Of a stretch of 64,000 bases of DNA, positions 9,702 to 17,592 are shown piece after piece. How positions within the stretch are numbered: the stretch's first letter is position 1; each line of letters begins with the position of its first letter. The notes below the pieces were generated by a model. That model worked only from the letters and a program-made list of their open reading frames with translations. It ran no database searches and was not told the origin of the DNA. The stretch is from Gluconacetobacter tumulicola. Its GTDB lineage: Bacteria; Pseudomonadota; Alphaproteobacteria; Acetobacterales; Acetobacteraceae. The position numbers and the translations under genes were made by a program. Location: positions 186,001-250,000 of the forward strand of contig NZ_JABEQL010000002.1 in NCBI RefSeq assembly GCF_014174215.1, read 5' to 3'.

Positions 9702-10151
9702 ATGGCGGAAATCGGCTTCTATCACCTGACGCGGACCAGCGTTGACCAGGCGCTGCCGGCCCTGCTGGGCCGGACGTTGGAGGCCGGGCGGCGCGCCGTG
9801 CTGCGCTGTGGCGACGCGCAGCGGGTCAAGGCGATGGACGAGGCCCTGTGGCGTGCCACCGATCCGGTCTGGCTGCCGCATGGCAGTGCCGCGATGGGGC
9901 ACGGGCCGTTGCAGCCCATCTGGCTGACGGCCGGGGACGATGTGCCGAACGGGGCGACCTACCTGTTCCTGATCGACGGGGTGAACTGTCCGGACGTCGC
10001 CGCGTTCGAGCGGGTGTTCGACCTGTTCGATGGGGGCGACCCGGAGGCCGTGGAAGCGGCCCGCCGGCGGTGGACCAGTGCCCGCGAGGCCGGGCACACG
10101 CTTGTCTACTGGCGTCAGCAGGCAAAAGGATGGACCCGAGGGGCGCGCTGA
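9702..10151 (+). CDS. holC: DNA polymerase III chi subunit HolC
   Basis: Chi is a clamp-loader accessory subunit that links the replisome to single-strand binding protein. The 149-residue protein starts MAEIGFYHLT, the standard opening of HolC, and has the family stretches LWRATDPVWLPHG and NGATYLFLIDG, the latter usually forming the core strand. The start was fixed by homology; the open frame continues upstream in the shadow of pepA. It follows pepA by 19 bases and is likely cotranscribed. The downstream gap contains a copy of the dispersed repeat described separately. Confidence 0.92.
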   Translation: MAEIGFYHLTRTSVDQALPALLGRTLEAGRRAVLRCGDAQRVKAMDEALWRATDPVWLPHGSAAMGHGPLQPIWLTAGDDVPNGATYLFLIDGVNCPDVAAFERVFDLFDGGDPEAVEAARRRWTSAREAGHTLVYWRQQAKGWTRGAR

Positions 10152-10161
10152 GCCTGACCGC

Positions 10162-10191
10162 AAATGCGCGCTGGTGGCAATCCAATGCGCG
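10162..10191 (+). repeat. Dispersed GC-rich repeat, short copy A
   Basis: About 30 bases after holC read AAATGCGCGCTGGTGGCAAT and continue with CCAATGCGCG. This matches the hairpin core of longer repeat copies at 50264, 53303 and 58824 (AAATGCGCG, GGTGGCGATCC, then CGCG). Here the right arm is altered, so the hairpin is weakened. It is probably a truncated or decayed copy. Confidence 0.55.
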
Positions 10192-10255
10192 GTCGGACTC
10201 CGTAGGGTGGCTTTCGCGCATGGCAGCACAGAATCTGCGAGGAGGACCGCGCGGC

Positions 10256-11110
10256 ATGGTCAATTCCGTCATGTTTCCGGGGGGTGCGCGCGTGCCGGCG
10301 CTGGGCATGGGGACCTGGGCGCTGGGCGACAGTGCCGAGCGCCGGACGCAGGAGATCGCCAGCCTGCGGCTGGGCCTGGATCTGGGGTTGCGGGTGGTCG
10401 ATACCGCCGAGATGTACGGGGCCGGGCGGTCGGAGCGGCTGGTGGGCGAGGCGATCGCCGGCCGGCGGGATGAGGTCTTTCTGGTCACGAAGGTGCTGCC
10501 GTCCAATGCCTCGCGCGCCGGGGTGGCGGCGAGTTGCCGGGCGTCGCTTCGGCGGCTGGGCACCGATCGGATCGATCTGTACCTGTTGCACTGGCGGGGG
10601 GCCGTGCCGCTGGGCGAGACGATCGGGGCCTTCGAGCGGCTGAAGCGGGAAGGGCTGATCGGCGCTTGGGGTGTATCGAATTTCGATGTCGGGGATCTGG
10701 ATGACCTGGCGCGCGTCGCCTCGCCCGATCCCTGTGCCGCCAACCAGATCCTCTACAGCCTGGATTATCGCGGGGTGGAATTCGATCTGCTGGAGGCGGA
10801 CCGGCGCCGGTCGATCGTGACCATGGCCTATTCCCCGCTGGGACAGGGCGGGGACCTGCTGCACCAGCCGGTGCTGGAGCGGATCGCGGATCGGCACGAG
10901 ACCAGCCTGGGGCCGGCGACGCCCGCCCAGGTGGCGCTGGCCTGGGTGCTGCGGCAGCCGGGCATGCTGGCAATTCCCAAGGCGGGCAGCCCGCAGCACC
11001 AGCGCGAGAACGTGGCGGCCACCGAGCTGGTGCTGACATCGGAGGATCTGGCGGCGATCGACCGGTCGATCCCGCCGCCGCGACGCAAGGTCCCCCTCGC
11101 CATGATCTGA
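10256..11110 (+). CDS. Aldo/keto reductase (AKR, YeaE/MPO1-like)
   Basis: This is an NADPH-dependent carbonyl reductase of the (beta/alpha)8 AKR fold, 284 residues from MVNSVMFPGGARVPALGMG. The catalytic tetrad is visible: Asp and Tyr in VVDTAEMYGAG, Lys in LVTKVLP and His in LYLLHWRG. The coenzyme region is in AIPKAGSPQHQRENVAA. GAGGAGG about 10 bases before the ATG supports this start; an ATG at 10220 would add 12 residues. Substrate is unknown; such enzymes often reduce methylglyoxal or other aldehydes. It stands alone between holC and the hyf-like cluster. Confidence 0.9.
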   Translation: MVNSVMFPGGARVPALGMGTWALGDSAERRTQEIASLRLGLDLGLRVVDTAEMYGAGRSERLVGEAIAGRRDEVFLVTKVLPSNASRAGVAASCRASLRRLGTDRIDLYLLHWRGAVPLGETIGAFERLKREGLIGAWGVSNFDVGDLDDLARVASPDPCAANQILYSLDYRGVEFDLLEADRRRSIVTMAYSPLGQGGDLLHQPVLERIADRHETSLGPATPAQVALAWVLRQPGMLAIPKAGSPQHQRENVAATELVLTSEDLAAIDRSIPPPRRKVPLAMI

Positions 11111-11180
11111 GCGGCGTGGTTTGATGGCGGTTCGATCGGACCCGTGATTCGGGGATGGGGCCATCCTGCCGCTGTTTCTC

Positions 11181-12944
11181 ATGCTTGTGCTGTCGGTGCT
11201 GCTGCTGGACGGCCTGATGCCCCGGTTCGCGGTGCCGCAGGCGGCCCGCGCGGGGTGGGGGCTGGCCCTTGTGCTGGCACTGGCGATGGCCGTCCTTCCT
11301 CCGGGCCCGGTGACGGTTCCTGAAGCGGGGGCGATGGCCCTGTTGCGCGTCGATGCGCTGTCCTTGCCGTTCGTGCTGATCCTGTCGGTGGCCGGCCTGG
11401 CCTCGGGCGAGCGGACGCCGGTGCTGGCCGGCGCGGCGCTGACGGTGGGCACCGGCAATCCCCTCCTGTTTGCGATCGGCGCGGCGGCCTTGTTGCCGTT
11501 TCTGCGGGGCCGGGGCGCCGTGCCGCGTGCCATGGTGGGCTGGGGGAGTGTCGGGGTGGCGACGGCGACTGCCCTGCTGGCGGGGTCGGGCGGCTGGCGG
11601 CTGGTCGTGCTGCCGGTTCCGGCACTGGTGGCGGCCACGGCGCTGATGGGGCTGTCGGTGCGGCCGCTGTCTGGCGCGCGGCATGGCGCGCCTGTCGGGG
11701 TCGCGCATCTGGCGGGGATGGTGGCCGGGCTCTGCCTTGCCGTGCGCATGCTGGTCGATTGGCCCGGGGGGGCGGTCGGCGTCTTCTGGGGGGGCGCGCT
11801 GGTCGTTGTGGGGTTGATGCTGGCCCTGGTGGCGTGTGGACGCGCCCTGGGCGCGCGCGATGCGGGCCGTGTGATGGCCGGCATGCTGGGGGGCTGGGGT
11901 GGCCTGGGGCTACTGCTGGTCGGGCTGGTGGTGACCGGGCGAGCGGATGACCTGCCCTTGCTGGCGCTGGGGGCGTTCCGTGCCCTGATGCTGCTGATGG
12001 GTGGGGTCGGGTTGGCGTTTCTGGCCGCGATCCTGACATTGGCATGGATTGCCGAGGCGGCGGGTTCGCTGGGGCTGATGCGCGCCGGGGGGCTGGCGGC
12101 CCTGATGCCGAAGACGTCGGGCATGCTGGCCCTGGCGCTGGCCGGGGTGTGCGCCCTGCCGCCGTCGGGCGGGTTTGCGGTGGCGTGGCTGCTGGTACAG
12201 TCGTTGCTGGCGCTGCCGCGTGCCGAAGGGCTGGCGGGCGCGATGCCGTTGCTGGCATCGTTGGCCGGGGTCGGGCTGGTATGCGGTCTGTTGATCCTGG
12301 CGGCGGTGCGCCTGTTATCCTGCCTGGTCCTGGGGCGGCCGCGCACGCCGCGTGCTGCCGGGGCGACCGACCCCGCGACGGGAAAGCTGGCGGCGCCGGC
12401 CGTGTGCCTGGGGGGGAGTGCGGTCATGGTGCTCGTGCCCGGAATCTTGCTGTGGCTGACGCGCGGCGCGGGGTGGGACATTGCCGGCCTGCGCGGGACG
12501 ATTCCGTCGGGTGCGCGGCCGGACTGGCTGGCTCTGGCGGCGCCGGGTGGCGGCGGAGTGCTGTATCCGATCGGCATTGTGGTGTTGTTGGGGCTGGCGG
12601 GAGCCGGGGTGCTGGCATTGTCGCGTCTGGCCGGCACGGTGGCGTCGCGCCCGGTGGCGGCCTGGACCGAGGGGGCGCCCCCCTCGCCGCCGTGGATGCC
12701 GTTCGGCGAGCCGGCGGCGCAGGCCGGGCCGGCGCAGTTTGCCGGTGCGCTGGCGTGGGGTCTGGGGGGGGGATGGCCCCTGCGGCGCATCGCATGGCGG
12801 ATGGCGCGCAGGGTACGGGATGCGGGTCGTCGCATGCTGGCGCTGACGGAGGGGGGCGTGGCCTGGGCGTCGCGCCATGCCATGGGGCTGGTGCTGCTGT
12901 GGCTGGCCATGGCGGCGCTGGTCCGGATGTGGGGCCGTTCGTGA
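11181..12944 (+). CDS. hyfB: HyfB-like antiporter subunit of a hydrogenase-4-related membrane complex
   Basis: A very hydrophobic protein of 587 residues with about 14 predicted membrane helices, related to HyfB/HycC and complex I NuoL/M/N. The recognisable core is LALAGVCALPPSGGFAVAWL, matching the family's LPPxxGFxxEW stretch. Usual HyfB proteins are about 670 residues, so this one is short. Family helices normally carry HxxxK and KAGxxPxHxWLP signatures with functional lysines; the matching parts here read LGAFRALMLL and VRPLSGARHGAP, without Lys or the His-Trp pair. The start is uncertain: no Shine-Dalgarno precedes the ATG and a stop lies 36 bases upstream. It overlaps the next gene (TGATG). 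Confidence 0.75.
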   Translation: MLVLSVLLLDGLMPRFAVPQAARAGWGLALVLALAMAVLPPGPVTVPEAGAMALLRVDALSLPFVLILSVAGLASGERTPVLAGAALTVGTGNPLLFAIGAAALLPFLRGRGAVPRAMVGWGSVGVATATALLAGSGGWRLVVLPVPALVAATALMGLSVRPLSGARHGAPVGVAHLAGMVAGLCLAVRMLVDWPGGAVGVFWGGALVVVGLMLALVACGRALGARDAGRVMAGMLGGWGGLGLLLVGLVVTGRADDLPLLALGAFRALMLLMGGVGLAFLAAILTLAWIAEAAGSLGLMRAGGLAALMPKTSGMLALALAGVCALPPSGGFAVAWLLVQSLLALPRAEGLAGAMPLLASLAGVGLVCGLLILAAVRLLSCLVLGRPRTPRAAGATDPATGKLAAPAVCLGGSAVMVLVPGILLWLTRGAGWDIAGLRGTIPSGARPDWLALAAPGGGGVLYPIGIVVLLGLAGAGVLALSRLAGTVASRPVAAWTEGAPPSPPWMPFGEPAAQAGPAQFAGALAWGLGGGWPLRRIAWRMARRVRDAGRRMLALTEGGVAWASRHAMGLVLLWLAMAALVRMWGRS

Positions 12945-13897
12945 TGGTGTCGTGGGCGATGATGTCGGCCGGGATCGTGGGATGCGTGCTGCTGGCGGTG
13001 CATCTGGTGCTGATGGTCGCCTGCGCGCCGCTGGCACGGGGGCTGCTGGCGGCCGGCATGGCCTGGGCGGGCGGTGCCGAGCGTGTCCCTGTGCTGGCGC
13101 GCTGGCGGCTGATCCGGTCCTGCGCGCGCCGGCATGGGGTGCGCGCTGCCGGCGTGGCCGAGATTGCGCCGGCGATGGCGCTGGCGACCGCGCTGGCCGC
13201 CTGTGCGCTGGTGCCGTCCTTCGCGCTCGGTCTGCCGGGAAGCGGGCTTTCGGACCTGCTGACGGTCTCGGGACTGCTGGTGCTGGCGCGCCTGCTGCCA
13301 TTGCTGGCGGCGTTGGCGCCGGGGGGCGCACGGGCCGGATTGGCGTCGGCCGGAGGTGTCGGCGCCCTGGCGGCGATGCAGGCGGTCTTTCCGCTGGCGG
13401 TGGCGGCGGCGGTCATGGCGACCGGGCATGGGGGGATCGATGCCCTGCTGGCGCGGCTGCGCGACCCCGATCCGGGGGGCGGGCGGGTGTCGGCGATGTT
13501 GCTGGCCGTCGCCCTGCTGCTGGCCGGGCCGGATATCGGCCCCGGCGATGATGCGCGCGCGGCGGACATGATGGTCGATCTGGGCGGACGCGGCCGTGCC
13601 GCCATGGAACTGGCGCGGGATCTGGGGCTGATCGCCTGGGTCACGCTGGCGGGGGATCTGGCCTGGCCGGGTGGGCTGGCGATGCCGCGGGACGGGGCGC
13701 TGTTGCCGGCGGCCGCATCGCTGCCGGGCGCCGTGGCGGCATGGCTGGCGCGGATGGGGATGATCTGTGCCGGCATCGTCGCCGCGCGGGTGGTGGTGAT
13801 GGGCTCGGCGCGCGCGGTGCGCGGCCGGCTGGTGCTGGCGCTGCTGTTCGCGGCGCTGGCGGTCGTGGTGCTGTTCGCGGATCAGGAGGTCGCGTGA
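12944..13897 (+). CDS. hyfC: HyfC-like (NuoH-type) membrane subunit
   Basis: The protein has 317 residues, about the length of HyfC/HycD (roughly 310-320), with multiple membrane helices. In the hydrogenase-4 and complex I family this subunit sits between the hydrophilic arm and the proton-translocating arm and forms part of the quinone/E-channel region. An acidic cytoplasmic loop typical of NuoH-type subunits is suggested by DIGPGDDARAADMMVDLGGR followed by GRAAMELARDLGLIAWVTL. The ATG overlaps the stop of the upstream gene and the stop overlaps the next ATG, indicating translational coupling. The assignment rests on length, topology, loop position and gene order. Confidence 0.75.
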   Translation: MVSWAMMSAGIVGCVLLAVHLVLMVACAPLARGLLAAGMAWAGGAERVPVLARWRLIRSCARRHGVRAAGVAEIAPAMALATALAACALVPSFALGLPGSGLSDLLTVSGLLVLARLLPLLAALAPGGARAGLASAGGVGALAAMQAVFPLAVAAAVMATGHGGIDALLARLRDPDPGGGRVSAMLLAVALLLAGPDIGPGDDARAADMMVDLGGRGRAAMELARDLGLIAWVTLAGDLAWPGGLAMPRDGALLPAAASLPGAVAAWLARMGMICAGIVAARVVVMGSARAVRGRLVLALLFAALAVVVLFADQEVA

Positions 13898-14451
13898 TGG
13901 GGTCGCCGCTTCCCGGCCTGCTGATTGCCGCCTCGGTCGTGCTGTCGGGCCTGCGCTGGGCGTTACCCTGGCAGGCCGGGCTGGTGGTGCTGACATTGCT
14001 GGCGGCGGCGCTGGATGTCGAGGCGCCGGTGCGTCCCTGTCTGGCGGCCCTGTTCGTGGTGGCGGGGACGGCGCCGCTGGTATGGGGGCTGGCGCGGCTG
14101 GAGGATCGGCCGCCAGTGCCGACGGAGCGGATATCAGGGGTGGGCGGTGGCCTGATGCTGACGATCCTGGCCGTGCTGGCGGTGCCGCGCGGCCTGATCG
14201 ACGCCGTGACGCGGCCGGACCTGATTGCGGCGCTGGTGGCCATCCTGAGTGGTGTGCTGGCTGCCGCGGTCCGCCGTTCGGTGGTGGGGCAGTGCGCGGG
14301 GCTGGCGGCGGCCCTGAACGGATTGATGCTGCTCGCCGGCCTGGCCGGGCGGGACGCGGTGCTGGCGGGGGCTGTGGCATTGCAGGCGGCGCTGCTGGTG
14401 GTGGCTTTTGTCTGCCTGCGCCGGATCGCCTGGGGGCGGGAACCGACGTGA
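13897..14451 (+). CDS. hyfE: HyfE-like (NuoK-type) small membrane subunit
   Basis: This is a 184-residue hydrophobic protein with about six predicted helices; E. coli HyfE has about 216. The C-terminal part (VVGQCAGLAAALNGLMLLA) resembles the Q-x-x-G-x-x-x-x-x-N-G motif of HyfE and NuoK. The acidic residues that NuoK uses in proton transfer are not obvious here: inside the helices I see few carboxylates. The start MGSPLPGLLIAAS lies on the TGATG junction with the upstream gene, and the stop overlaps the GTG of the next gene. Confidence 0.72.
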   Translation: MGSPLPGLLIAASVVLSGLRWALPWQAGLVVLTLLAAALDVEAPVRPCLAALFVVAGTAPLVWGLARLEDRPPVPTERISGVGGGLMLTILAVLAVPRGLIDAVTRPDLIAALVAILSGVLAAAVRRSVVGQCAGLAAALNGLMLLAGLAGRDAVLAGAVALQAALLVVAFVCLRRIAWGREPT

Positions 14452-15614
14452 GCATTCCGCCTGTTTCGCTGCCGGTGCTGATGCCGCTGGCGCTGTGCTG
14501 GCCGTTCCTGTCGATGGGGGTGCTGGCGGCCTGCTCGCCGGCTTCGGCGCGGGCGGCGGGGGTGGGTCTGTCGGCGGTCGGGCTGGGGCTGGCTGCCCTG
14601 GCGGTGGCGTTGCGGAGCGTCTGGCCGGGGACGCCCTTTGCCGTGCCGCCCGGCGCGTTGGGACTTCTGCTGCCGCTGCCGCTGCTGGCGCTGTTCCTGG
14701 CCTGTCTGTCGGCCGACATGGCGCCGGGACGGCGGGGGACGGGCGTGCTGATGCATGGGCTGGCCGGTGGCGCGGCCGTTGCCACCGCCTGCGCCGATCC
14801 GCTGTCGGGCGCGGTCGCGGTTGGCGGGGTGGCGATGCTGGTGGCGCTGGCGACCGCCGTGACGCGTGGCGCGGCACGGGCGGGGTGGGATCTTTTTCGC
14901 CTCAGCCTGTCCGGCATCCTGCTGGCCGTGCCCGGTGCCGCACTGTTGGCGGCGTCCGACGCGGCGGGGCGGCTGGAAGGGCTGGGGGGGCTGTTGCTGA
15001 CGGTCGGGCTGGGGACTGTCGCGGGGCTGGGGCCAGCCGCCCCGGTCGTGCTGGCGGCAGGGGATGCGGTGGCGCCCATGGCCCTGGCGCCGGTCATGAC
15101 CGCGATCCCGGTGCTGCGTCATCTGGCGCAGGGCCAGGACCGGATAGGGGTGATGGCGCTGGGGCTGGTGACGCTGTGGCTGATGGCGCTTTCCATCCGC
15201 GTGGCGCCCCCGGAGCGGCGGGGCCGGCTGTCGGTCGGGTTGATGATCGGCCTGGCGGCGGTAGCGGCCGGAGCGGGTGGTGGTGCCGGTCTGGCGGGAT
15301 TGGTGGCGTTGCTGCTGTCGGTCGCGCTGATGGGGCCGCTGGCGCGGCAGGCGGGGCCCGACCGGCATGGGCCGTGGGATGGGAGCCTTGCGCCCTTGAT
15401 CCATTCGCCGTTCCTGCCGTTCGGGGGGGTGGTGCTGACGCTGGTTGCGCTGTGCGATGTGGCGCCGATGCTGGTGCTGCCGATGGCGGTCGGGGTGGTG
15501 GTCGGCAGCCCGCTGCCTGTCGGTGGCGCGGTCCGGACGGGCTGGCTGGGACGGGGCGTGACCGCCATGCTGCTGGGCGGTCTGGTGGTGCTGGTGCTGC
15601 GAGGGTGGCGATGA
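14448..15614 (+). CDS. hyfF: HyfF-like antiporter subunit, shortened
   Basis: The protein starts with GTG in a GTGA overlap and has 388 residues, whereas HyfF in E. coli has about 520, so roughly a quarter is missing. It is almost entirely hydrophobic with about ten helices. The segment GPAAPVVLAAGDAVAPMALA occupies the place of the family's KxGxxPxHxWLPxAxxxAP signature. It lacks the lysine, the His-Trp and the LP pair but keeps the AP spacing. It ends with a basic Arg-Gly-Trp-Arg tail whose stop overlaps the next ATG (ATGA). It is probably an evolved structural remnant of an antiporter subunit; active proton pumping by it is doubtful. Confidence 0.68.
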   Translation: MSIPPVSLPVLMPLALCWPFLSMGVLAACSPASARAAGVGLSAVGLGLAALAVALRSVWPGTPFAVPPGALGLLLPLPLLALFLACLSADMAPGRRGTGVLMHGLAGGAAVATACADPLSGAVAVGGVAMLVALATAVTRGAARAGWDLFRLSLSGILLAVPGAALLAASDAAGRLEGLGGLLLTVGLGTVAGLGPAAPVVLAAGDAVAPMALAPVMTAIPVLRHLAQGQDRIGVMALGLVTLWLMALSIRVAPPERRGRLSVGLMIGLAAVAAGAGGGAGLAGLVALLLSVALMGPLARQAGPDRHGPWDGSLAPLIHSPFLPFGGVVLTLVALCDVAPMLVLPMAVGVVVGSPLPVGGAVRTGWLGRGVTAMLLGGLVVLVLRGWR

Positions 15615-17119
15615 TCCGCGCCGAGCCCGATCCGGCCCCGCGTACGGCCGCCGCGCTGATCCGGCGCGGGGAGGCTGAAGCCGGCGGGTGGCGCTTCCGG
15701 CTGGAGGAGGAAGGCTGGCACGATCTGGCCGAGGCGCTGCGGCATGACCCGCTGCCGTTCGTGACCCTGTGGGCCGATGGGCGGGATGTGCATGCCCTGT
15801 TCCTGGAGGGGGGCGAGCGCCCGCTGGTGGCGAGCGTCGAACCCTATGGCGGGCGCTATCTGGGCCTGTCCCCGGCGCGTCCGGCGGCGGCACCGTTCGA
15901 GCGTTGCGTGCAGGATCTGTGGGGGTTTTCGGCGATGGAGGCGCGGGATGTGCGTCCATGGCTGGACCATGGGCTCTGGACCGCGACCTGGCCGCTGAGT
16001 GCGCGTCCGGGGCCGGCCGCCTGGCCGCCCGACCCGCCGGATTTTCGGCCGGTGCCGGGCGAATGCATGATCCTGGGCAGCGGGCCGGCCGATGGCGGGC
16101 ACCATACGCCGGCCCATCTGCGTCTGGCGGTGGATGGCGGGGGCGTGGTCGGGCAGGCCGAATGGCGGTTGGGCTATGCGCATCGTGGGGTGGTGGCCCG
16201 GCTGGTGGGGCTGGATGCCGATGGTGCGGTGCGGTTGGCCGGGCGGGCCGTCGCCGGGGCGTCGGTCGCCCATCAATCGGCGCTGTGCCGGGCGATCGAG
16301 GCGGCGACAGGGCAGGCTGCCGATGCCGCCACCGTGCGCACACGCGTGCTGCTGACGGAAATCGAGCGGGCGGCGACGCATCTGCATGATCTGTCGCGCG
16401 CGGCGCGGGCGGCCGGAGGGGCGGGTCTGGCGGCGGAATGCGAGCGGCTGCGCGAGGCGATCCTGGACCAGTGCGGCCGAATCGGCGGCCACCGGCTGCT
16501 GATGGACCGGGTTTGCCCCGGTGGAGCGGGCGAACCGGCGATGGATGACGCGGCCGTTGCCATCGGCGACCGGGTGGTGGATCTGCTGGAGGCCGGCCGG
16601 GCCGCGCTGGTGCGTTGTCGGGGGTGGCCGGGGCTGGAGGCGCGCATTGCCGGAGTGGGCGTGCTGGACCAGTCGGCGGCGCGGGCGCTGGGCGTGGGGG
16701 GCGTCGTGGGCCGGGCGTCGGCGCGCGAGGAGGATCTGCGGCGGCTGGTGCCGGGCTATCGGCGCGAATGGCTGGATAGCGGCGTGCGGCGCGGTGGTGA
16801 TGTGGCGGCGCGCACCGACCTTCGGCTGACGGAGCTGGGCGGCGTCGCGCGGCTGTTGCGGGCGGCGGCCGGCAGCATGCCGGATGCCGGGTGGAGGCAG
16901 CAGGCTGTCGGTGAGGGAGTTGGCTTTGCCGAGGGACCGCGCGGCGCGGTGTGGTATTGGGTTCGTATGGTCGATGGCCGTGTTGCGGCGGCGCATGCGT
17001 GCGACCCCGCGCTGGCCCAGGCCTGTGCGTTGGAGCATGTGCTGGTTGGGGCGCAGGCCGAGGATGTGGCGATGATCGTGCGTTCGTTCGGCTTCTCGGC
17101 CGCCGGGGCGGACCTGTAG
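15611..17119 (+). CDS. hyfG: HyfG-like large subunit (NuoC-NuoD fusion) without [NiFe] cysteine ligands
   Basis: The 502-residue protein has an N-terminal NuoC-like domain (about 1-130) and a C-terminal NuoD/hydrogenase-large-subunit domain (about 150-500) starting around HHTPAHLRLAVDGGG and RLGYAHRGVVARL. In true group 4 hydrogenases the next motif is RxCGxCSxxH; here it reads RAVAGASVAHQSALCRAIE (residues 212-230). That aligns without gaps and replaces both cysteines by Val214 and Ala217. The C-terminal DPCxxC is replaced by GFSAAG at the very end, resembling NuoD. With all four nickel ligands absent it cannot hold a normal [NiFe] site. It fits the energy-converting hydrogenase-related (Ehr) class. 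The start is an ATGA overlap. Confidence 0.8.
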   Translation: MIRAEPDPAPRTAAALIRRGEAEAGGWRFRLEEEGWHDLAEALRHDPLPFVTLWADGRDVHALFLEGGERPLVASVEPYGGRYLGLSPARPAAAPFERCVQDLWGFSAMEARDVRPWLDHGLWTATWPLSARPGPAAWPPDPPDFRPVPGECMILGSGPADGGHHTPAHLRLAVDGGGVVGQAEWRLGYAHRGVVARLVGLDADGAVRLAGRAVAGASVAHQSALCRAIEAATGQAADAATVRTRVLLTEIERAATHLHDLSRAARAAGGAGLAAECERLREAILDQCGRIGGHRLLMDRVCPGGAGEPAMDDAAVAIGDRVVDLLEAGRAALVRCRGWPGLEARIAGVGVLDQSAARALGVGGVVGRASAREEDLRRLVPGYRREWLDSGVRRGGDVAARTDLRLTELGGVARLLRAAAGSMPDAGWRQQAVGEGVGFAEGPRGAVWYWVRMVDGRVAAAHACDPALAQACALEHVLVGAQAEDVAMIVRSFGFSAAGADL

Positions 17120-17130
17120 GGAGGCGATTC

Positions 17131-17592
17131 TTGGCGCTGTTGCGTGCGATTCTGGCGCGTGGATCTGCCATCCGCCTGCCGGCCGTGGGGCCGATGGCGG
17201 TGTTTCACGTGGATACAGGCGGGTGCGAGGGATGCGCGATGGAGGTCTCGGCGCTGGACGGGGCGGCCTATGCGCTGTCGGCGACGGGCCTGCGTTTCGT
17301 GACGACGCCGCGCCTGGCCGATGTGCTGCTGGTGACCGGGCCGCTGACCCGCGCCATGGCCCCGGTGCTGGAGGCGACATGGCATGCCATGCCCGATCCG
17401 AGGGCGCTGGTGGCGGTTGGGGCCTGCGCGATCGATGGCGGCCCGTTTGGGGAGAATTATGCCGTTCTGGGCGGGCTGGAGGGTCGGGCGCCGCTGGATG
17501 CGTCGATCCCCGGCTGTCCGCCTTCGCCGGCTTCCATCGTCGCCGGGCTGGCGGCGTTGCTGGAGGCCTCCGGATTGTCTTCCTCGGCCTGA
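17131..17592 (+). CDS. hyfI: HyfI-like small Fe-S subunit (NuoB family)
   Basis: The protein has 153 residues. The NuoB/hydrogenase small subunit family carries the [4Fe-4S] cluster nearest the active site. Four cysteines are present in family order: two in DTGGCEGCAMEV, one in AVGACAIDGG and one in SIPGCPPSP, so the cluster appears intact. I chose TTG at 17131 because AGGGAGG stands 5-6 bases before it and no ATG lies near the conserved N terminus; the open frame upstream is shadow of hyfG. The last 136 bases overlap the 3' end of the convergent pssA. No ferredoxin-like hyfA/hyfH gene accompanies it. Confidence 0.8.
   Translation: MALLRAILARGSAIRLPAVGPMAVFHVDTGGCEGCAMEVSALDGAAYALSATGLRFVTTPRLADVLLVTGPLTRAMAPVLEATWHAMPDPRALVAVGACAIDGGPFGENYAVLGGLEGRAPLDASIPGCPPSPASIVAGLAALLEASGLSSSA

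Noticed and set aside
10115-15097. A 1660-residue open frame antisense to the aldo/keto reductase and hyf-like genes
   Set aside because: Composition is almost only Pro, Arg, Ala, Ser and Gly, with no domain pattern. The sense strand holds coupled, hydrophobic, family-like genes. Such long antisense frames are a GC-bias artefact.
13641-17171. A 1176-residue antisense open frame over hyfF-hyfG
   Set aside because: Same Pro/Arg/Gln-rich low complexity, opposite to recognised NuoC/D-like coding sequence.
11181-17592. Functional [NiFe] hydrogenase (H2 production or uptake)
   Set aside because: All four nickel-binding cysteines of the large subunit are absent and no maturation genes are seen.
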